Assembly: GCF_026342835.1 (NCBI RefSeq)
Contig: NZ_JAPEMI010000001.1
Location: forward strand, 3,788,501-3,852,500
DNA length: 64,000 nt
Reading direction: 5' to 3'
From: Streptomyces sp. NBC_00154
Lineage (GTDB): Bacteria; Actinomycetota; Actinomycetes; Streptomycetales; Streptomycetaceae
Notes under the pieces: model-generated
Told to the model about the DNA's origin: nothing
The model's database searches: none
The model's input: the letters and a program-made list of their open reading frames with translations, nothing else
In this document: piece by piece, positions 41,956 to 50,817 of the stretch
Numbering within the stretch: position 1 is the stretch's first letter
Layout: each line of letters starts with the position of its first letter
Made by a program: the position numbers and the translations under genes

Positions 41956-42845
41956 GCGTCACCGTTCGCGTCCCCGCCAAGGTCAATGTGCAGCTCGCGG
42001 TCGGCGCCCCGCGCCCCGACGGCTTCCACGACCTGGCGAACGTCTTCCTCGCCGTCGGCCTCTACGACGAGGTCACCGTGACCCCCGCCGACGCGCTGAG
42101 CGTCACCTGCTCGGGCCCGGACGCCGCGCAGGTCCCGCTGGACGCCGGCAACCTCGCCGCCCGCGCCGCGATCGCGCTCGCCGACCGCCACGGCATCGCT
42201 CCCGACGTGCACATTCACATCTCCAAGGACATCCCCGTCGCGGGCGGCATGGCGGGCGGCAGCGCCGACGCCGCGGCCGCTCTGGTGGCCTGCGACGCCC
42301 TCTGGGCCACCGGCGCCACCCGGGACGAGCTGCTCGCCATCTGCGCGGAGCTCGGCAGCGACGTGCCGTTCTCCCTGGTCGGCGGCGCCGCCCTCGGAAT
42401 CGGCCGCGGCGAGCAGCTGACCCCGATCGACGTCGGCGGCACATTCCACTGGGTGTTCGCGGTCGCCGACGGCGGGCTCTCCACCCCGGCCGTCTACGGG
42501 GAGTTCGACCGGCTCACCGCGGGCACCGACGTCCCCGCACCGGAAGCCTCGCCGGCGCTCCTCGACGCCCTGCGCACCGGCAGCACCGATGTGCTCGCGA
42601 AGGCTCTCTCCAACGACCTGCAGCCCGCCGCGCTCTCCCTGCGGCCCTCGCTCGCCGACACCCTCGCCGCGGGCACCGGGGCGGGTGCGCTGGCCGCACT
42701 GGTCTCGGGCTCCGGGCCGACCACCGCGTTCCTGGCGGCGGACGCGGAGGCGGCGCGCAGGATCGCGGACACGCTGCGGACGTCGGGGACCTGCCGGACC
42801 GCGCGGGTCGCGGTGTCCCCGGCGCCGGGTGCCACGATCGTCTGA
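41952..42845 (+). CDS. ispE: 4-diphosphocytidyl-2-C-methyl-D-erythritol kinase
   Basis: A 297-residue GHMP kinase, the fourth step of the MEP isoprenoid pathway; it phosphorylates CDP-methylerythritol at the 2-hydroxyl. The GHMP phosphate-binding motif is PVAGGMAGGSADAAAAL, and SGSGPTTAFL is motif III. AKVNVQLAVG.PRPDGFH is the family N-terminus. GTG 41952, coupled to rsmA. Followed by a 73-base gap with a perfect inverted repeat. Confidence 0.95.
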   Translation: MSVTVRVPAKVNVQLAVGAPRPDGFHDLANVFLAVGLYDEVTVTPADALSVTCSGPDAAQVPLDAGNLAARAAIALADRHGIAPDVHIHISKDIPVAGGMAGGSADAAAALVACDALWATGATRDELLAICAELGSDVPFSLVGGAALGIGRGEQLTPIDVGGTFHWVFAVADGGLSTPAVYGEFDRLTAGTDVPAPEASPALLDALRTGSTDVLAKALSNDLQPAALSLRPSLADTLAAGTGAGALAALVSGSGPTTAFLAADAEAARRIADTLRTSGTCRTARVAVSPAPGATIV

Positions 42846-42851
42846 CCGCGG

Positions 42852-42874
42852 GTACTCAGACGGGAATTGAGTAC
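42852..42874. promoter_or_regulatory. Inverted repeat before acyltransferase gene
   Basis: GTACTCA-N9-TGAGTAC, perfect 7-bp arms, 45 bases before the acyltransferase start and just after ispE. Could be an operator or a weak hairpin. Confidence 0.35.
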
Positions 42875-42918
42875 GGTCGCGCTGCCGCCCCCGGGGCGTC
42901 GGGCGCGACCGTACCCGT

Positions 42919-44235
42919 ATGGGATCAAGTGTTCGTGAACTGGCCGGGGCCACGCCCGCCACCCGGGACCGGTACATCGACCTGCTGCGTGTCGCCTCGC
43001 TCGGGACGGTCGTCCTCGGGCACTGGCTGATGGCCGCCGTCACCGCCGACGGCGTCGGCAACCTGCTCGCCGTCGTCCCCGGCCTCCAGCTGCTGACCTG
43101 GGTGCTCCAGATCATGCCGGTGTTCTTCTTCGTCGGCGGCTTCTCGCACGCCCTGTCGTACCGCTCCCTCTGCCGCAAGCAGCCCGCCGGCTCGACGGAC
43201 TCCGTGTACTCGGCCTTTCTCCGGGCCAGACTGCAGCGGCTGCTGCGCCCCACCATGGTCTTCATCCTGGTCTGGGGGACGGCCGCGCTGATCGTCCAGC
43301 TGCTCGGCGGGGGCGGCGGGCTGACCGGGGTCACGCTGCGGCTGGTGGCCCAGCCGCTCTGGTTCATCGGGATCTATCTCGCGATGGTGGCGTTCACGCC
43401 GCCGCTGCTGAAGCTGCACGACCGGTACGGCTGGGGCGCCTTCGCCGGGCTTGCCGCGGCGGCGGTCGCGGTCGACGTACTGCGGTTCGCCGCAGGTGTC
43501 CCGTACATCGCGTTCCTCAACTTCGCGTTCGTCTGGCTCGCCGTGCACCAGCTGGGCTTCCTGCGCGCCGACGGCCGCATCCGCCGCCCCGCGCTGCTGG
43601 CCGGCCCCGGCCTGGCCGCCGCGGCCGCACTGGTCGCGTTCGGCCCGTATCCGCTCTCCATGGTCGGGATGCCCGGCGAGAAGATCAGCAACATGGCACC
43701 GCCGACGCTCGCCCTGCTCTGCCACGGCCTGTGGCTGGTCGGCGCGGTCGAGCTGCTGCGTGGCCCCGGCGCCCGGCTGGTCGCCCGCCCGCGGGTGTGG
43801 CGCGGGGTCGTCGCGGCCAACGGGGTGGCGATGACCGCGTTCCTCTGGCACCTCACCGCGATGCTCGGGGTGTACGGGGCGATGATCGCCCTGGACGTCC
43901 CGCTGCCCGAGCCGGCGACCGGTGCCTGGTGGGCGCAGGTGCCGGTGCGGATCGCGGTGGCGGCAGCCGTCACGGCGGGGCTGGTAGCCGTCTTCCGCAC
44001 GTTCGAGCGGCCGGTCTCCGCGGTGCCGGGGAAGGGCTCCGGGCCGGTGTCCGCACTCGGTGTGACGCTCTGCCTGTTCGGGGTGCTCGGGGTGTCGATG
44101 GTCGGGTTCGGCGGGCTGCTGGAAGGTCATACGGCGGTGCTGATCGCCGTACGGGTCAGCGCCCCGGCGGCCGTCGCGACGGCGCTGTGCGGCTGGCTGC
44201 TGGTGGAACGGGCGGGGCGCCACCGGTCGGGCTGA
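42919..44235 (+). CDS. Acyltransferase 3 family membrane protein
   Basis: A 438-residue polytopic protein with about ten to eleven helices, of the acyltransferase-3 (OafA/YrhL) family. RYIDLLRVASLGTVVLGHWLM carries the conserved catalytic-site Arg/His and FFFVGGFSH is a second family motif. Such proteins acylate sugars or cell-surface polymers across the membrane. No partner SGNH domain is fused. ATG 42919; no clear ribosome-binding site. Stand-alone, convergent with the lipoprotein gene. Confidence 0.88.
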   Translation: MGSSVRELAGATPATRDRYIDLLRVASLGTVVLGHWLMAAVTADGVGNLLAVVPGLQLLTWVLQIMPVFFFVGGFSHALSYRSLCRKQPAGSTDSVYSAFLRARLQRLLRPTMVFILVWGTAALIVQLLGGGGGLTGVTLRLVAQPLWFIGIYLAMVAFTPPLLKLHDRYGWGAFAGLAAAAVAVDVLRFAAGVPYIAFLNFAFVWLAVHQLGFLRADGRIRRPALLAGPGLAAAAALVAFGPYPLSMVGMPGEKISNMAPPTLALLCHGLWLVGAVELLRGPGARLVARPRVWRGVVAANGVAMTAFLWHLTAMLGVYGAMIALDVPLPEPATGAWWAQVPVRIAVAAAVTAGLVAVFRTFERPVSAVPGKGSGPVSALGVTLCLFGVLGVSMVGFGGLLEGHTAVLIAVRVSAPAAVATALCGWLLVERAGRHRSG

Positions 44236-44258
44236 CCACGGGCGCCGGACGGGGCGTA

Positions 44259-44282
44259 CGTACGGCTCAGCCGAGCCGTACG
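44259..44282. terminator. Hairpin between convergent genes
   Basis: Perfect 10-bp arms (44259-44268 and 44273-44282) with an AGCC loop; includes the stop codon of the lipoprotein gene on the minus strand. Confidence 0.6.
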
Positions 44283-44899
44283 GTCCGCTTCGCCAGCTCG
44301 TACGCCGGGAGCATCTCCTCGTACTCCTCCGAGTCCAGCCCGCCCAGGTGCACCACGACCGGCCCGTGTGGGGTGGAGACGGCGAACGCCCGCTTCTTCC
44401 GGGGCCCGTCGAGCAGCTCGCTGCTGACGGTGTACCCGACCTCGGTCGCGGGAAGGGTGCCGGCCTCGGTGTCGGTGTACGTGATCTTGCCGGCGTTCGG
44501 TTCGTCGGCCAGGAACGCCTCCAGGACCTGGCGCGGGGTGCGGTCGGTACGGTCGCCGGTCCACACACGCAGGAAGCCGATGCTCCCGGCGGGTTTCGCG
44601 TCGATCTCGCAGACGAGCGTGACCGGGCCCTGTCGGGCCAGCTCCTTGAGAGCCTCGTCCTCGCCGAGCTGCACGGCCTCCGGCTTCCAGGAGGCCGCGA
44701 GGTCGAAGGTGACGGGCAGGGCGCAGGCAGAACCGGAGCCTCCGACGCTGCCGCCCTTCATCGCGCTCTCTGCCGCGGCCCGCGGCTTCGGCGCCGCCTT
44801 CCCGCCGTCGTCCTGGGCGGACGACGTGCAGCCGGTCACCGCCACCGACACCGCCGCCAGCACCGCCGTGACCGTGCCCCGTACCGAATTGCGCACCAC
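44267..44899 (-). CDS. Lipoprotein
   Basis: A 210-residue predicted lipoprotein. The signal peptide ends in the lipobox VTGC (Cys about residue 24), followed by a Ser/Lys/Gly linker. The domain (SWKPEAVQLGEDEALKELA, VTLVCEIDAKPAGSIGFLRVWTG) is conserved in Streptomyces but has no known function. Would be anchored on the outer face of the membrane. ATG 44899. Its promoter region adjoins the ABC-F gene, which is transcribed away. Confidence 0.82.
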   Translation of the reverse strand: MVRNSVRGTVTAVLAAVSVAVTGCTSSAQDDGGKAAPKPRAAAESAMKGGSVGGSGSACALPVTFDLAASWKPEAVQLGEDEALKELARQGPVTLVCEIDAKPAGSIGFLRVWTGDRTDRTPRQVLEAFLADEPNAGKITYTDTEAGTLPATEVGYTVSSELLDGPRKKRAFAVSTPHGPVVVHLGGLDSEEYEEMLPAYELAKRTVRLG

Positions 44900-44998
44900 C
44901 GAAGTCCCCTGTCCCCGTCCTTGATCAATCGCCGCACGCTAACCCACCCGCGTGGCGACTACCCTGGGATGTCGATCGATCCCCCAGTCAGGAGTGAA

Positions 44999-46813
44999 AT
45001 GGCCGTCAATCTGGTCAATGTCGAGCAGGTCAGCAAGGTGTACGGCACCCGCGCCCTGCTCGACGGTGTGTCCCTCGGTGTGTCCGAGGGGGACCGGATC
45101 GGTGTCGTCGGCCGTAACGGCGACGGCAAGACGACCCTCATCCGGATGCTCGCCAAGCTGGAGGAGACGGACACCGGCCGCGTCACCCACAACGGTGGCC
45201 TGCGTCTGGGTGTCCTCACGCAGCACGATTCGCTCGACCCGAAGGCAACGGTCCGCCACGAGGTCATCGGCGATCTCGCCGACCACGAGTGGGCGGGCAA
45301 CGCCAAGATCCGTGACGTGCTGACCGGGCTCTTCGGCGGGCTGGACCTGGCCGGCTTCGAGCACGGCCTGGACACCGTCATCGCCCCGCTCTCCGGCGGC
45401 GAACGGCGCCGGATCGCGCTCGCCAAGCTCCTCATCGCCGAACAGGACCTGATCGTCCTCGACGAGCCGACCAACCACCTCGATGTCGAGGGCATCTCCT
45501 GGCTGGCCCGGCACCTGCAGAACCGGCGCTCGGCGCTGGTCTGCGTCACCCACGACCGGTGGTTCCTCGACCAGGTCTGTACGCGCATGTGGGATGTCCA
45601 GCGCGGCACGGTCCACGAGTACGAGGGCGGCTACAGCGACTACGTGTTCGCCCGGGCCGAGCGGGAGCGGATCGCCGCGACCGAGGAGTCCAAGCGGCAG
45701 AACCTGATGCGCAAGGAGCTGGCCTGGCTGCGGCGCGGCGCCCCCGCCCGTACGTCGAAGCCGCGCTACCGCATCGAGGCGGCCAACGAGCTGATCGCCG
45801 ATGTGCCGCCGCCGCGCGACACCAGCGAGCTGATGAAGTTCGCCAACGCCCGGCTGGGCAAGACCGTCTTCGACCTGGAGAACGTGACCGTCCAGGCCGG
45901 ACCCAAGACGCTGCTCACCCACCTCACCTGGCACCTCGGCCCCGGCGACCGGATCGGTCTGGTCGGGATCAACGGCGCGGGCAAGACCTCACTGCTGCGG
46001 GCGCTCGCCGAGGCGGCCCGCACCCAGGGCGAGGCGCAGCCGGCGGCCGGGAAGATCGTCGTCGGAAAGACCGTCAAGCTCGCCTACCTCTCCCAGGAGG
46101 TCAGCGAGCTCAACCCGAACCTGCGGGTGCTGGAGGCCGTGCAGCAGGTACGGGACCGGGTCGACCTGGGCAAGGGCCGGGAGATGACCGCGGGCCAGCT
46201 CTGTGAGCAGTTCGGCTTCTCGAAGGAGAAGCAGTGGACCCCGGTCGGCGACCTGTCGGGCGGTGAGCGGCGCCGGCTGCAGATCCTGCGGCTGCTGATG
46301 GACGAGCCGAACGTCCTCTTCCTCGACGAGCCCACCAACGACCTCGACATCGAGACCCTGACCCAGCTGGAGGACCTCCTCGACGGCTGGCCGGGATCGA
46401 TGATCGTGATCTCCCACGACAGGTTCTTCATCGAGCGGACCACGGACCGGGTGATGGCGCTGCTCGGTGATGCCACGTTGCGGATGCTGCCGCGCGGTAT
46501 CGACGAGTACATCGAGCGCAGGCGACGGATGGAGGAGGCGGTCGTGCCCCCCTCGGCGCCCACCGCGGCGAAGGAGACCCCGGCCGCCGCCGCGGTCTCG
46601 CCGCAGGCCGCCCGCGCCGCCAAGAAGGAACTGCAGAAGATCGAGCGGCAGCTCGACAAGATGTCGAGCAGGGAGACGACCCTGCACGCGCAGATCGCCG
46701 ACAACGCCACGGACTTCGAGAAGGTGGCGAAGCTCGACGCGGAACTGCGGGAACTGGTCGTGGAGCGAGACGAGTTGGAGATGCGCTGGCTGGAGCTTGC
46801 CGAGGACGCCTGA
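44999..46813 (+). CDS. ABC-F family ATPase
   Basis: A 604-residue soluble protein with two ABC domains and no membrane helices. Domain 1 has VGRNGDGKTTLIR, LSGGERRRIALAK and LIVLDEPTNHLD; domain 2 has VGINGAGKTSLLR, LSGGERRRLQILR and VLFLDEPTNDLD. A linker between them (ARTSKPRYRIEAANEL) and a C-terminal coiled coil (about 540-604) match Uup-type ABC-F proteins. These act on ribosomes or in genome maintenance. ATG 44999 follows AGGAG; an upstream GTG/ATG extension is unlikely. Confidence 0.92.
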   Translation: MAVNLVNVEQVSKVYGTRALLDGVSLGVSEGDRIGVVGRNGDGKTTLIRMLAKLEETDTGRVTHNGGLRLGVLTQHDSLDPKATVRHEVIGDLADHEWAGNAKIRDVLTGLFGGLDLAGFEHGLDTVIAPLSGGERRRIALAKLLIAEQDLIVLDEPTNHLDVEGISWLARHLQNRRSALVCVTHDRWFLDQVCTRMWDVQRGTVHEYEGGYSDYVFARAERERIAATEESKRQNLMRKELAWLRRGAPARTSKPRYRIEAANELIADVPPPRDTSELMKFANARLGKTVFDLENVTVQAGPKTLLTHLTWHLGPGDRIGLVGINGAGKTSLLRALAEAARTQGEAQPAAGKIVVGKTVKLAYLSQEVSELNPNLRVLEAVQQVRDRVDLGKGREMTAGQLCEQFGFSKEKQWTPVGDLSGGERRRLQILRLLMDEPNVLFLDEPTNDLDIETLTQLEDLLDGWPGSMIVISHDRFFIERTTDRVMALLGDATLRMLPRGIDEYIERRRRMEEAVVPPSAPTAAKETPAAAAVSPQAARAAKKELQKIERQLDKMSSRETTLHAQIADNATDFEKVAKLDAELRELVVERDELEMRWLELAEDA

Positions 46814-46905
46814 TCGCTGACGGACCGTCGGTGTGACCGGTGGGGCCTGTGGGGCGGGTGGTAGAAAGAAGGCTCGCCCGGCGCAGGTGCAGATGCCGGA
46901 CCGAT

Positions 46906-46930
46906 CCGCACGAAGGGGGACGTGCTGATG
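46906..46930 (+). repeat. Leader repeat, copy 1 of paralogue pair
   Basis: 25 bases including the ribosome-binding site and start codon are identical to 48848-48872. About 45 bases further up, both genes also share a GGTA(G/C)AAAGAAG box that may be the promoter. The third paralogue lacks it. Confidence 0.7.
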
Positions 46931-48643
46931 GCCCAGCCGCCCGGCCGGCAACCGTCGCAGGGAAGCTTCGGGGCTCCGTACGATCCGCCGCCGGAGTCGG
47001 TCCAGCAGTCGCCGGCGCCCGGATACGGCTCCGCGCCACCGCCCGGTCAGGCCGCGGGACCGTACGGCGTGCCTCAGCCCGGGCCGTACAACGCGCCCAC
47101 GCAGCCCGGGCCGTACGGCTATCCGTCGCCGCGGCCGGGATACGGCTACCAGCAGCAGCAGCAGCAGCAGCAGCCGCAGCAGCCCCCGCGGCCTGGTGGT
47201 AGAGGGTTCTTCAGGGGCAGGCGCGGTGCGGTCATCGGTGCCGTGCTTGCGGTGGTGCTGCTGGCCGGCGGGGGCATCTGGTTCGCCACGAGCGGGGGCG
47301 ACGACGAGTCGAAGCCCACGGCGAAGGCGAGCACCGGCCCCGGGCCGGGCGCCACCGGCGACGGCAAGGCCGAGGACCGGGGCACGCACGACCTCCGTGC
47401 CGAGGCCGACGCACTCAATGCCCAGCGCAAGCCGGGCGAGGCGAAGGTCCTCTGGCTCCAGGAGGGCGGCGTCGACCTGCCCCGCAACGGCTCGGACGTG
47501 TACGGCCCCTGGATCGTCGGCGACACCGTCGTCAAGGCCATGTTCCACACGGTCTCCGGCTACTCCGTGACCGACGGCAGCCGGAAATGGAGTCTTCGTA
47601 TGCCGTCGAATCTGTGCGCGGCGCCTTCGCAGCCCACCGCCGACGGCAAGATCGTCTTCGGGATCAAGACCGGCACTGCGGACGACGCGCTCTGCAACTC
47701 CCTCCAGATGGTCGACCTCACGACCGGCAGGGCCAGCTGGCGCAAGACGTACCGGCGCCAGGGCGCCTGGGATCTGCTGTCCGACGTCTCGATGGCGATC
47801 AACGGTGACACCGTGACCGTGGGGCGCACCAGCAGGACGGACGCCTTCCGGGTCAGCGACGGCACGGTGCTCTTCGGGGAACTGCCGGGCAACTGCCAGC
47901 CGTTCGGCTTCGCCAGCGGCCCCGTGGCGATCGCCGCCACCAGTTGTCGGACCGCGGCCGACGACCACAAGGAGCAGCAGGTGCAGCGGATCGATCCGGT
48001 CACCGGAGAGGTCCGGTGGACGTACAAGGTCAAGAAGGGCTGGGAGGTTGCACAGTTCTACTCGGTCAGCCCGCTGGTCGTCTCGCTGAAGCAGGAGGAC
48101 AAGTGGGCGATCATCGTGCTCAACGAGAACGGCACCTACCGGTCCCAACTGGTCGGCGGCACAGACGACTACGGGACGAAGTGCGGCGGTGACCTCCTCA
48201 CCGAGGGCAAGAACCTCGACAACTGCCTCGGGGTGGCGGCCGACGACCGGATGGTCTACCTGGCGACAAAACCCCCCGAGGACGACCTCACCCCCACCAA
48301 CAAGGTGGTCGCCTTCGATCTGAACACCGGTCAGGCGAAGTGGAAGGCCGCGGCCCCGGCCGGACAGATCCTCATGCCGATACGGACGGAGGACGGCAGG
48401 CTGCTGATGTACCTCGCCGCCGGGAAGAACAAGGGCGGCGGGATCGCGTCCCTCCCGCCGACCGGTGGCACGCCGCAGATGGTGCTGCGGCACCCGGCAG
48501 CGGCCTCCATGGTCGAGCGCGGCTTCTTCGATTCCAGGGTCGCCTATCAGAACGGGCGTTGCTTCCTCATGCACGCGAGGATCAGCGGGATCGACGACGA
48601 GGACGAGAAGTCGATGAAGTCGATGGCGGGCTTCGGCAGCTGA
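46928..48643 (+). CDS. Membrane-anchored PQQ-like beta-propeller protein, paralogue 1
   Basis: A 571-residue protein. The N-terminal about 100 residues are Pro/Gln/Gly/Tyr-rich (PGPYGYPSPRPGYGYQQQQ), a single helix follows (AVIGAVLAVVLLAGGGIWFAT, about 108-128), and the rest is an extracellular PQQ-like beta-propeller. Blade motifs are YSVTDGSRKWSLRMP, FDLNTGQAKWKAAAPAG and IDPVTGEVRWTYKVKKG. Likely a sensor or adhesive module on the outer face; no catalytic site was seen. ATG 46928 is preferred to GTG 46922 by spacing from AAGGGGG. Paralogue 2 follows after 226 bases. Confidence 0.82.
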   Translation: MAQPPGRQPSQGSFGAPYDPPPESVQQSPAPGYGSAPPPGQAAGPYGVPQPGPYNAPTQPGPYGYPSPRPGYGYQQQQQQQQPQQPPRPGGRGFFRGRRGAVIGAVLAVVLLAGGGIWFATSGGDDESKPTAKASTGPGPGATGDGKAEDRGTHDLRAEADALNAQRKPGEAKVLWLQEGGVDLPRNGSDVYGPWIVGDTVVKAMFHTVSGYSVTDGSRKWSLRMPSNLCAAPSQPTADGKIVFGIKTGTADDALCNSLQMVDLTTGRASWRKTYRRQGAWDLLSDVSMAINGDTVTVGRTSRTDAFRVSDGTVLFGELPGNCQPFGFASGPVAIAATSCRTAADDHKEQQVQRIDPVTGEVRWTYKVKKGWEVAQFYSVSPLVVSLKQEDKWAIIVLNENGTYRSQLVGGTDDYGTKCGGDLLTEGKNLDNCLGVAADDRMVYLATKPPEDDLTPTNKVVAFDLNTGQAKWKAAAPAGQILMPIRTEDGRLLMYLAAGKNKGGGIASLPPTGGTPQMVLRHPAAASMVERGFFDSRVAYQNGRCFLMHARISGIDDEDEKSMKSMAGFGS

Positions 48644-48847
48644 CGGACCGAGGCGTAACGAGGGCATCACGGCGCGGTTCTCCCTTGGGAACAGGGGGCG
48701 GACCGACTCGGTGTCCGATGCGTTGCGGGTGGTACAAAGAAGCCCCGCTCGACTGTCGTGACGCCGCGGAATCCATGCCCGATTCGCTCCTTTCCGAGGG
48801 GAATTCAGCCCAGCGGAATCGCGGGGGAGACCGGAACGGGCACCGGA

Positions 48848-48872
48848 CCGCACGAAGGGGGACGTGCTGATG
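48848..48872 (+). repeat. Leader repeat, copy 2 of paralogue pair
   Basis: Identical over 25 bases to 46906-46930, covering the ribosome-binding site and start of paralogue 2. It shows the duplication included the leader. Confidence 0.7.
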
Positions 48873-50732
48873 ACCCAGCCGCCCAGCCAGCAACCGCCGC
48901 AGGGAGGCTTCGGCGCTCCGCAGGAGCCGCCGCAGGGGAGTCCTCAGCCGGCGGCGCCCGGGCAGCCGCCGCAGGGTCAACCTCCCGCCCAGCCGCCGCA
49001 GATGCCTGCCGCGCCGCCGACACCCCCGCCGCCCGCTCAGCCGGGTTACGGCTACCCGCAGGCGCCGGGCCAGGCCCCCGGTTACGGCTACCCACAGCAG
49101 CCGGGACCGTACAACCAGCCGGGACCGTACGGCCAGCAGCCGGGGCCCTACGGCCAGCAGCCGGGCCCCTACGGTCAGCAGCCGGGCCCCTACGGTCAGC
49201 AGCCGCAGCCCGGTTACGGCTACCCGCAGCAGCAGTACCCCGGCGCCCCGATACCCGGCGGCCCCGGCGGCACGGGCGGTGGCAGCCCCTTCAAGGGGAA
49301 GCCCGCAGTGATCATCGGTGCCGCGGTCGCCGCCGCGATCGTCATCGCCGGTGGCGTGTTCCTCGCGACCAGCGGTGGTGACGACGACAAGAAGCCCGTC
49401 GCGCAATCGAGCACGGACGGCAAGGCACCGAGCGGTTCGCCCTCCGTCGACGAGGGCGACGGCAACGGCGACGGACGGCAGGCGGATGACGACCTCAACG
49501 CCGGGCGCAAGCCGGGCGAGGCCAAGGTCCTCTGGCTGCAGAAGAACGACGTCGACCTGCCGCGCAACGGCGCGGACGTGTACGGCCCCTGGGTCGTCGG
49601 CGACACCGTCGTCAAGGGCATGTACCGCGCGGTCTCCGGCTACTCGGTCGCCGACGGCAAGCAGAAGTGGACGCTGAAGCTGCCCGCCGACATGTGCGCG
49701 GCGCCTTCGCAGACCACCACCGACGGCAAGATCGTCATCGGGGTCAAGAACAACACCACCGACAAGGCGGACTGCTCGGACCTCCAGATGATCGACCTCA
49801 ACACCGGCAAGGCCGGCTGGAAGAGGTCGATCAAGGAGAGCGGCCTCTTCGACTTGCTGTCGGACATCTCCCTCGCCATCAGCGGAGACACCGTCACGGT
49901 CGGCCGGACCGGCAACTCCAACGCCTTCCGGGTCAGCGACGGCAAGGAGCTGTTCGGCAAGCCGGCGGGCAACTGCCAGCCGTTCGCCTTCGCCGGCGGC
50001 CCCAAGCTGATCGCCGCCTCCAGTTGCCGCACCGACGACATCGACAACCCGCAGCACCAGATCCAGGAGATCGACCCGGCCACCGGCAAGCCCAAGTGGA
50101 CGTACCGGCCGGCCCGTGGCTGGGAGATCGACCGGGTCTACTCGGTGAGCCCGCTCGTCGTCTCGCTGACCCAGAGCGAGAAGAAGAAGTGGAGCATCCT
50201 CGCGATCAAGGAGAACGGCACGCTCCGTTCGCAGTTGGTCGGTGACAAGGGCGACAAGTTCGCACCGGACTGCGGCAGCGCGTTCGCCATCTTCGGCAAG
50301 TCGCTGGACGGCTGTGTCGGTGTCGCCGCCGATGCCAACACCTTCTACATGGCGACCGAACCCGACTCCAGCGGCACCGCCCGTACGAACAAGGTCGTCG
50401 CGTTCAACCTGAACACCGGCAAGCCGAAGTGGAAGGCCGCGGCCCCGGCCGAGCAGACCGTGAAACCGCTGCGGATGGAGGGCGGCAATGTGCTGCTCTA
50501 CGTGGAGGCCGGGTACAACAAGGGCGGCGGGATCGCCACCCTCGCCCCGACCGGTGGCGCTCCGCAGATGCTGCTCCGGCACCCGGAGTCGACGTCCCAG
50601 ATCGAGAGCTCGTTCTACAACGCGAAGATCGTCTACGCGGACGGGCGTTCCTTCATCGCGAGCGGGCGGGTCAGCGCCAGCAACGACAAGGAAGAGCTGG
50701 AGACGAAGACCATGATGGCTTTCGGCAAGTGA
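48870..50732 (+). CDS. Membrane-anchored PQQ-like beta-propeller protein, paralogue 2
   Basis: A 620-residue paralogue of the preceding protein. The Pro/Gln/Gly/Tyr-rich N-terminus is longer (about 145 residues) with tandem YGQQPGP repeats, then a helix (AVIIGAAVAAAIVIAGGVFLAT) and the propeller. Shared strings include NAGRKPGEAKVLWLQKNDVDLPRNG and WKAAAPAEQ, so the two propellers are close relatives. ATG 48870. It is followed by paralogue 3 after 85 bases, probably in one transcript. Confidence 0.82.
   Translation: MTQPPSQQPPQGGFGAPQEPPQGSPQPAAPGQPPQGQPPAQPPQMPAAPPTPPPPAQPGYGYPQAPGQAPGYGYPQQPGPYNQPGPYGQQPGPYGQQPGPYGQQPGPYGQQPQPGYGYPQQQYPGAPIPGGPGGTGGGSPFKGKPAVIIGAAVAAAIVIAGGVFLATSGGDDDKKPVAQSSTDGKAPSGSPSVDEGDGNGDGRQADDDLNAGRKPGEAKVLWLQKNDVDLPRNGADVYGPWVVGDTVVKGMYRAVSGYSVADGKQKWTLKLPADMCAAPSQTTTDGKIVIGVKNNTTDKADCSDLQMIDLNTGKAGWKRSIKESGLFDLLSDISLAISGDTVTVGRTGNSNAFRVSDGKELFGKPAGNCQPFAFAGGPKLIAASSCRTDDIDNPQHQIQEIDPATGKPKWTYRPARGWEIDRVYSVSPLVVSLTQSEKKKWSILAIKENGTLRSQLVGDKGDKFAPDCGSAFAIFGKSLDGCVGVAADANTFYMATEPDSSGTARTNKVVAFNLNTGKPKWKAAAPAEQTVKPLRMEGGNVLLYVEAGYNKGGGIATLAPTGGAPQMLLRHPESTSQIESSFYNAKIVYADGRSFIASGRVSASNDKEELETKTMMAFGK
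49128..49208 (+). repeat. 21-bp in-frame tandem repeats
   Basis: Nearly four copies of a 21-base unit (from 49128, 49149, 49170 and 49191) encode YGQQPGP heptads. The copies are nearly identical at DNA level, so the number may vary between strains. Confidence 0.75.
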
Positions 50733-50817
50733 CGGCTCACGCAGGCACCCGACGGACCCTGACCGACCGCGACAGGTCCCGACCGACCGACTCTCCTTCC
50801 CTCGAGGTACGTACGCC

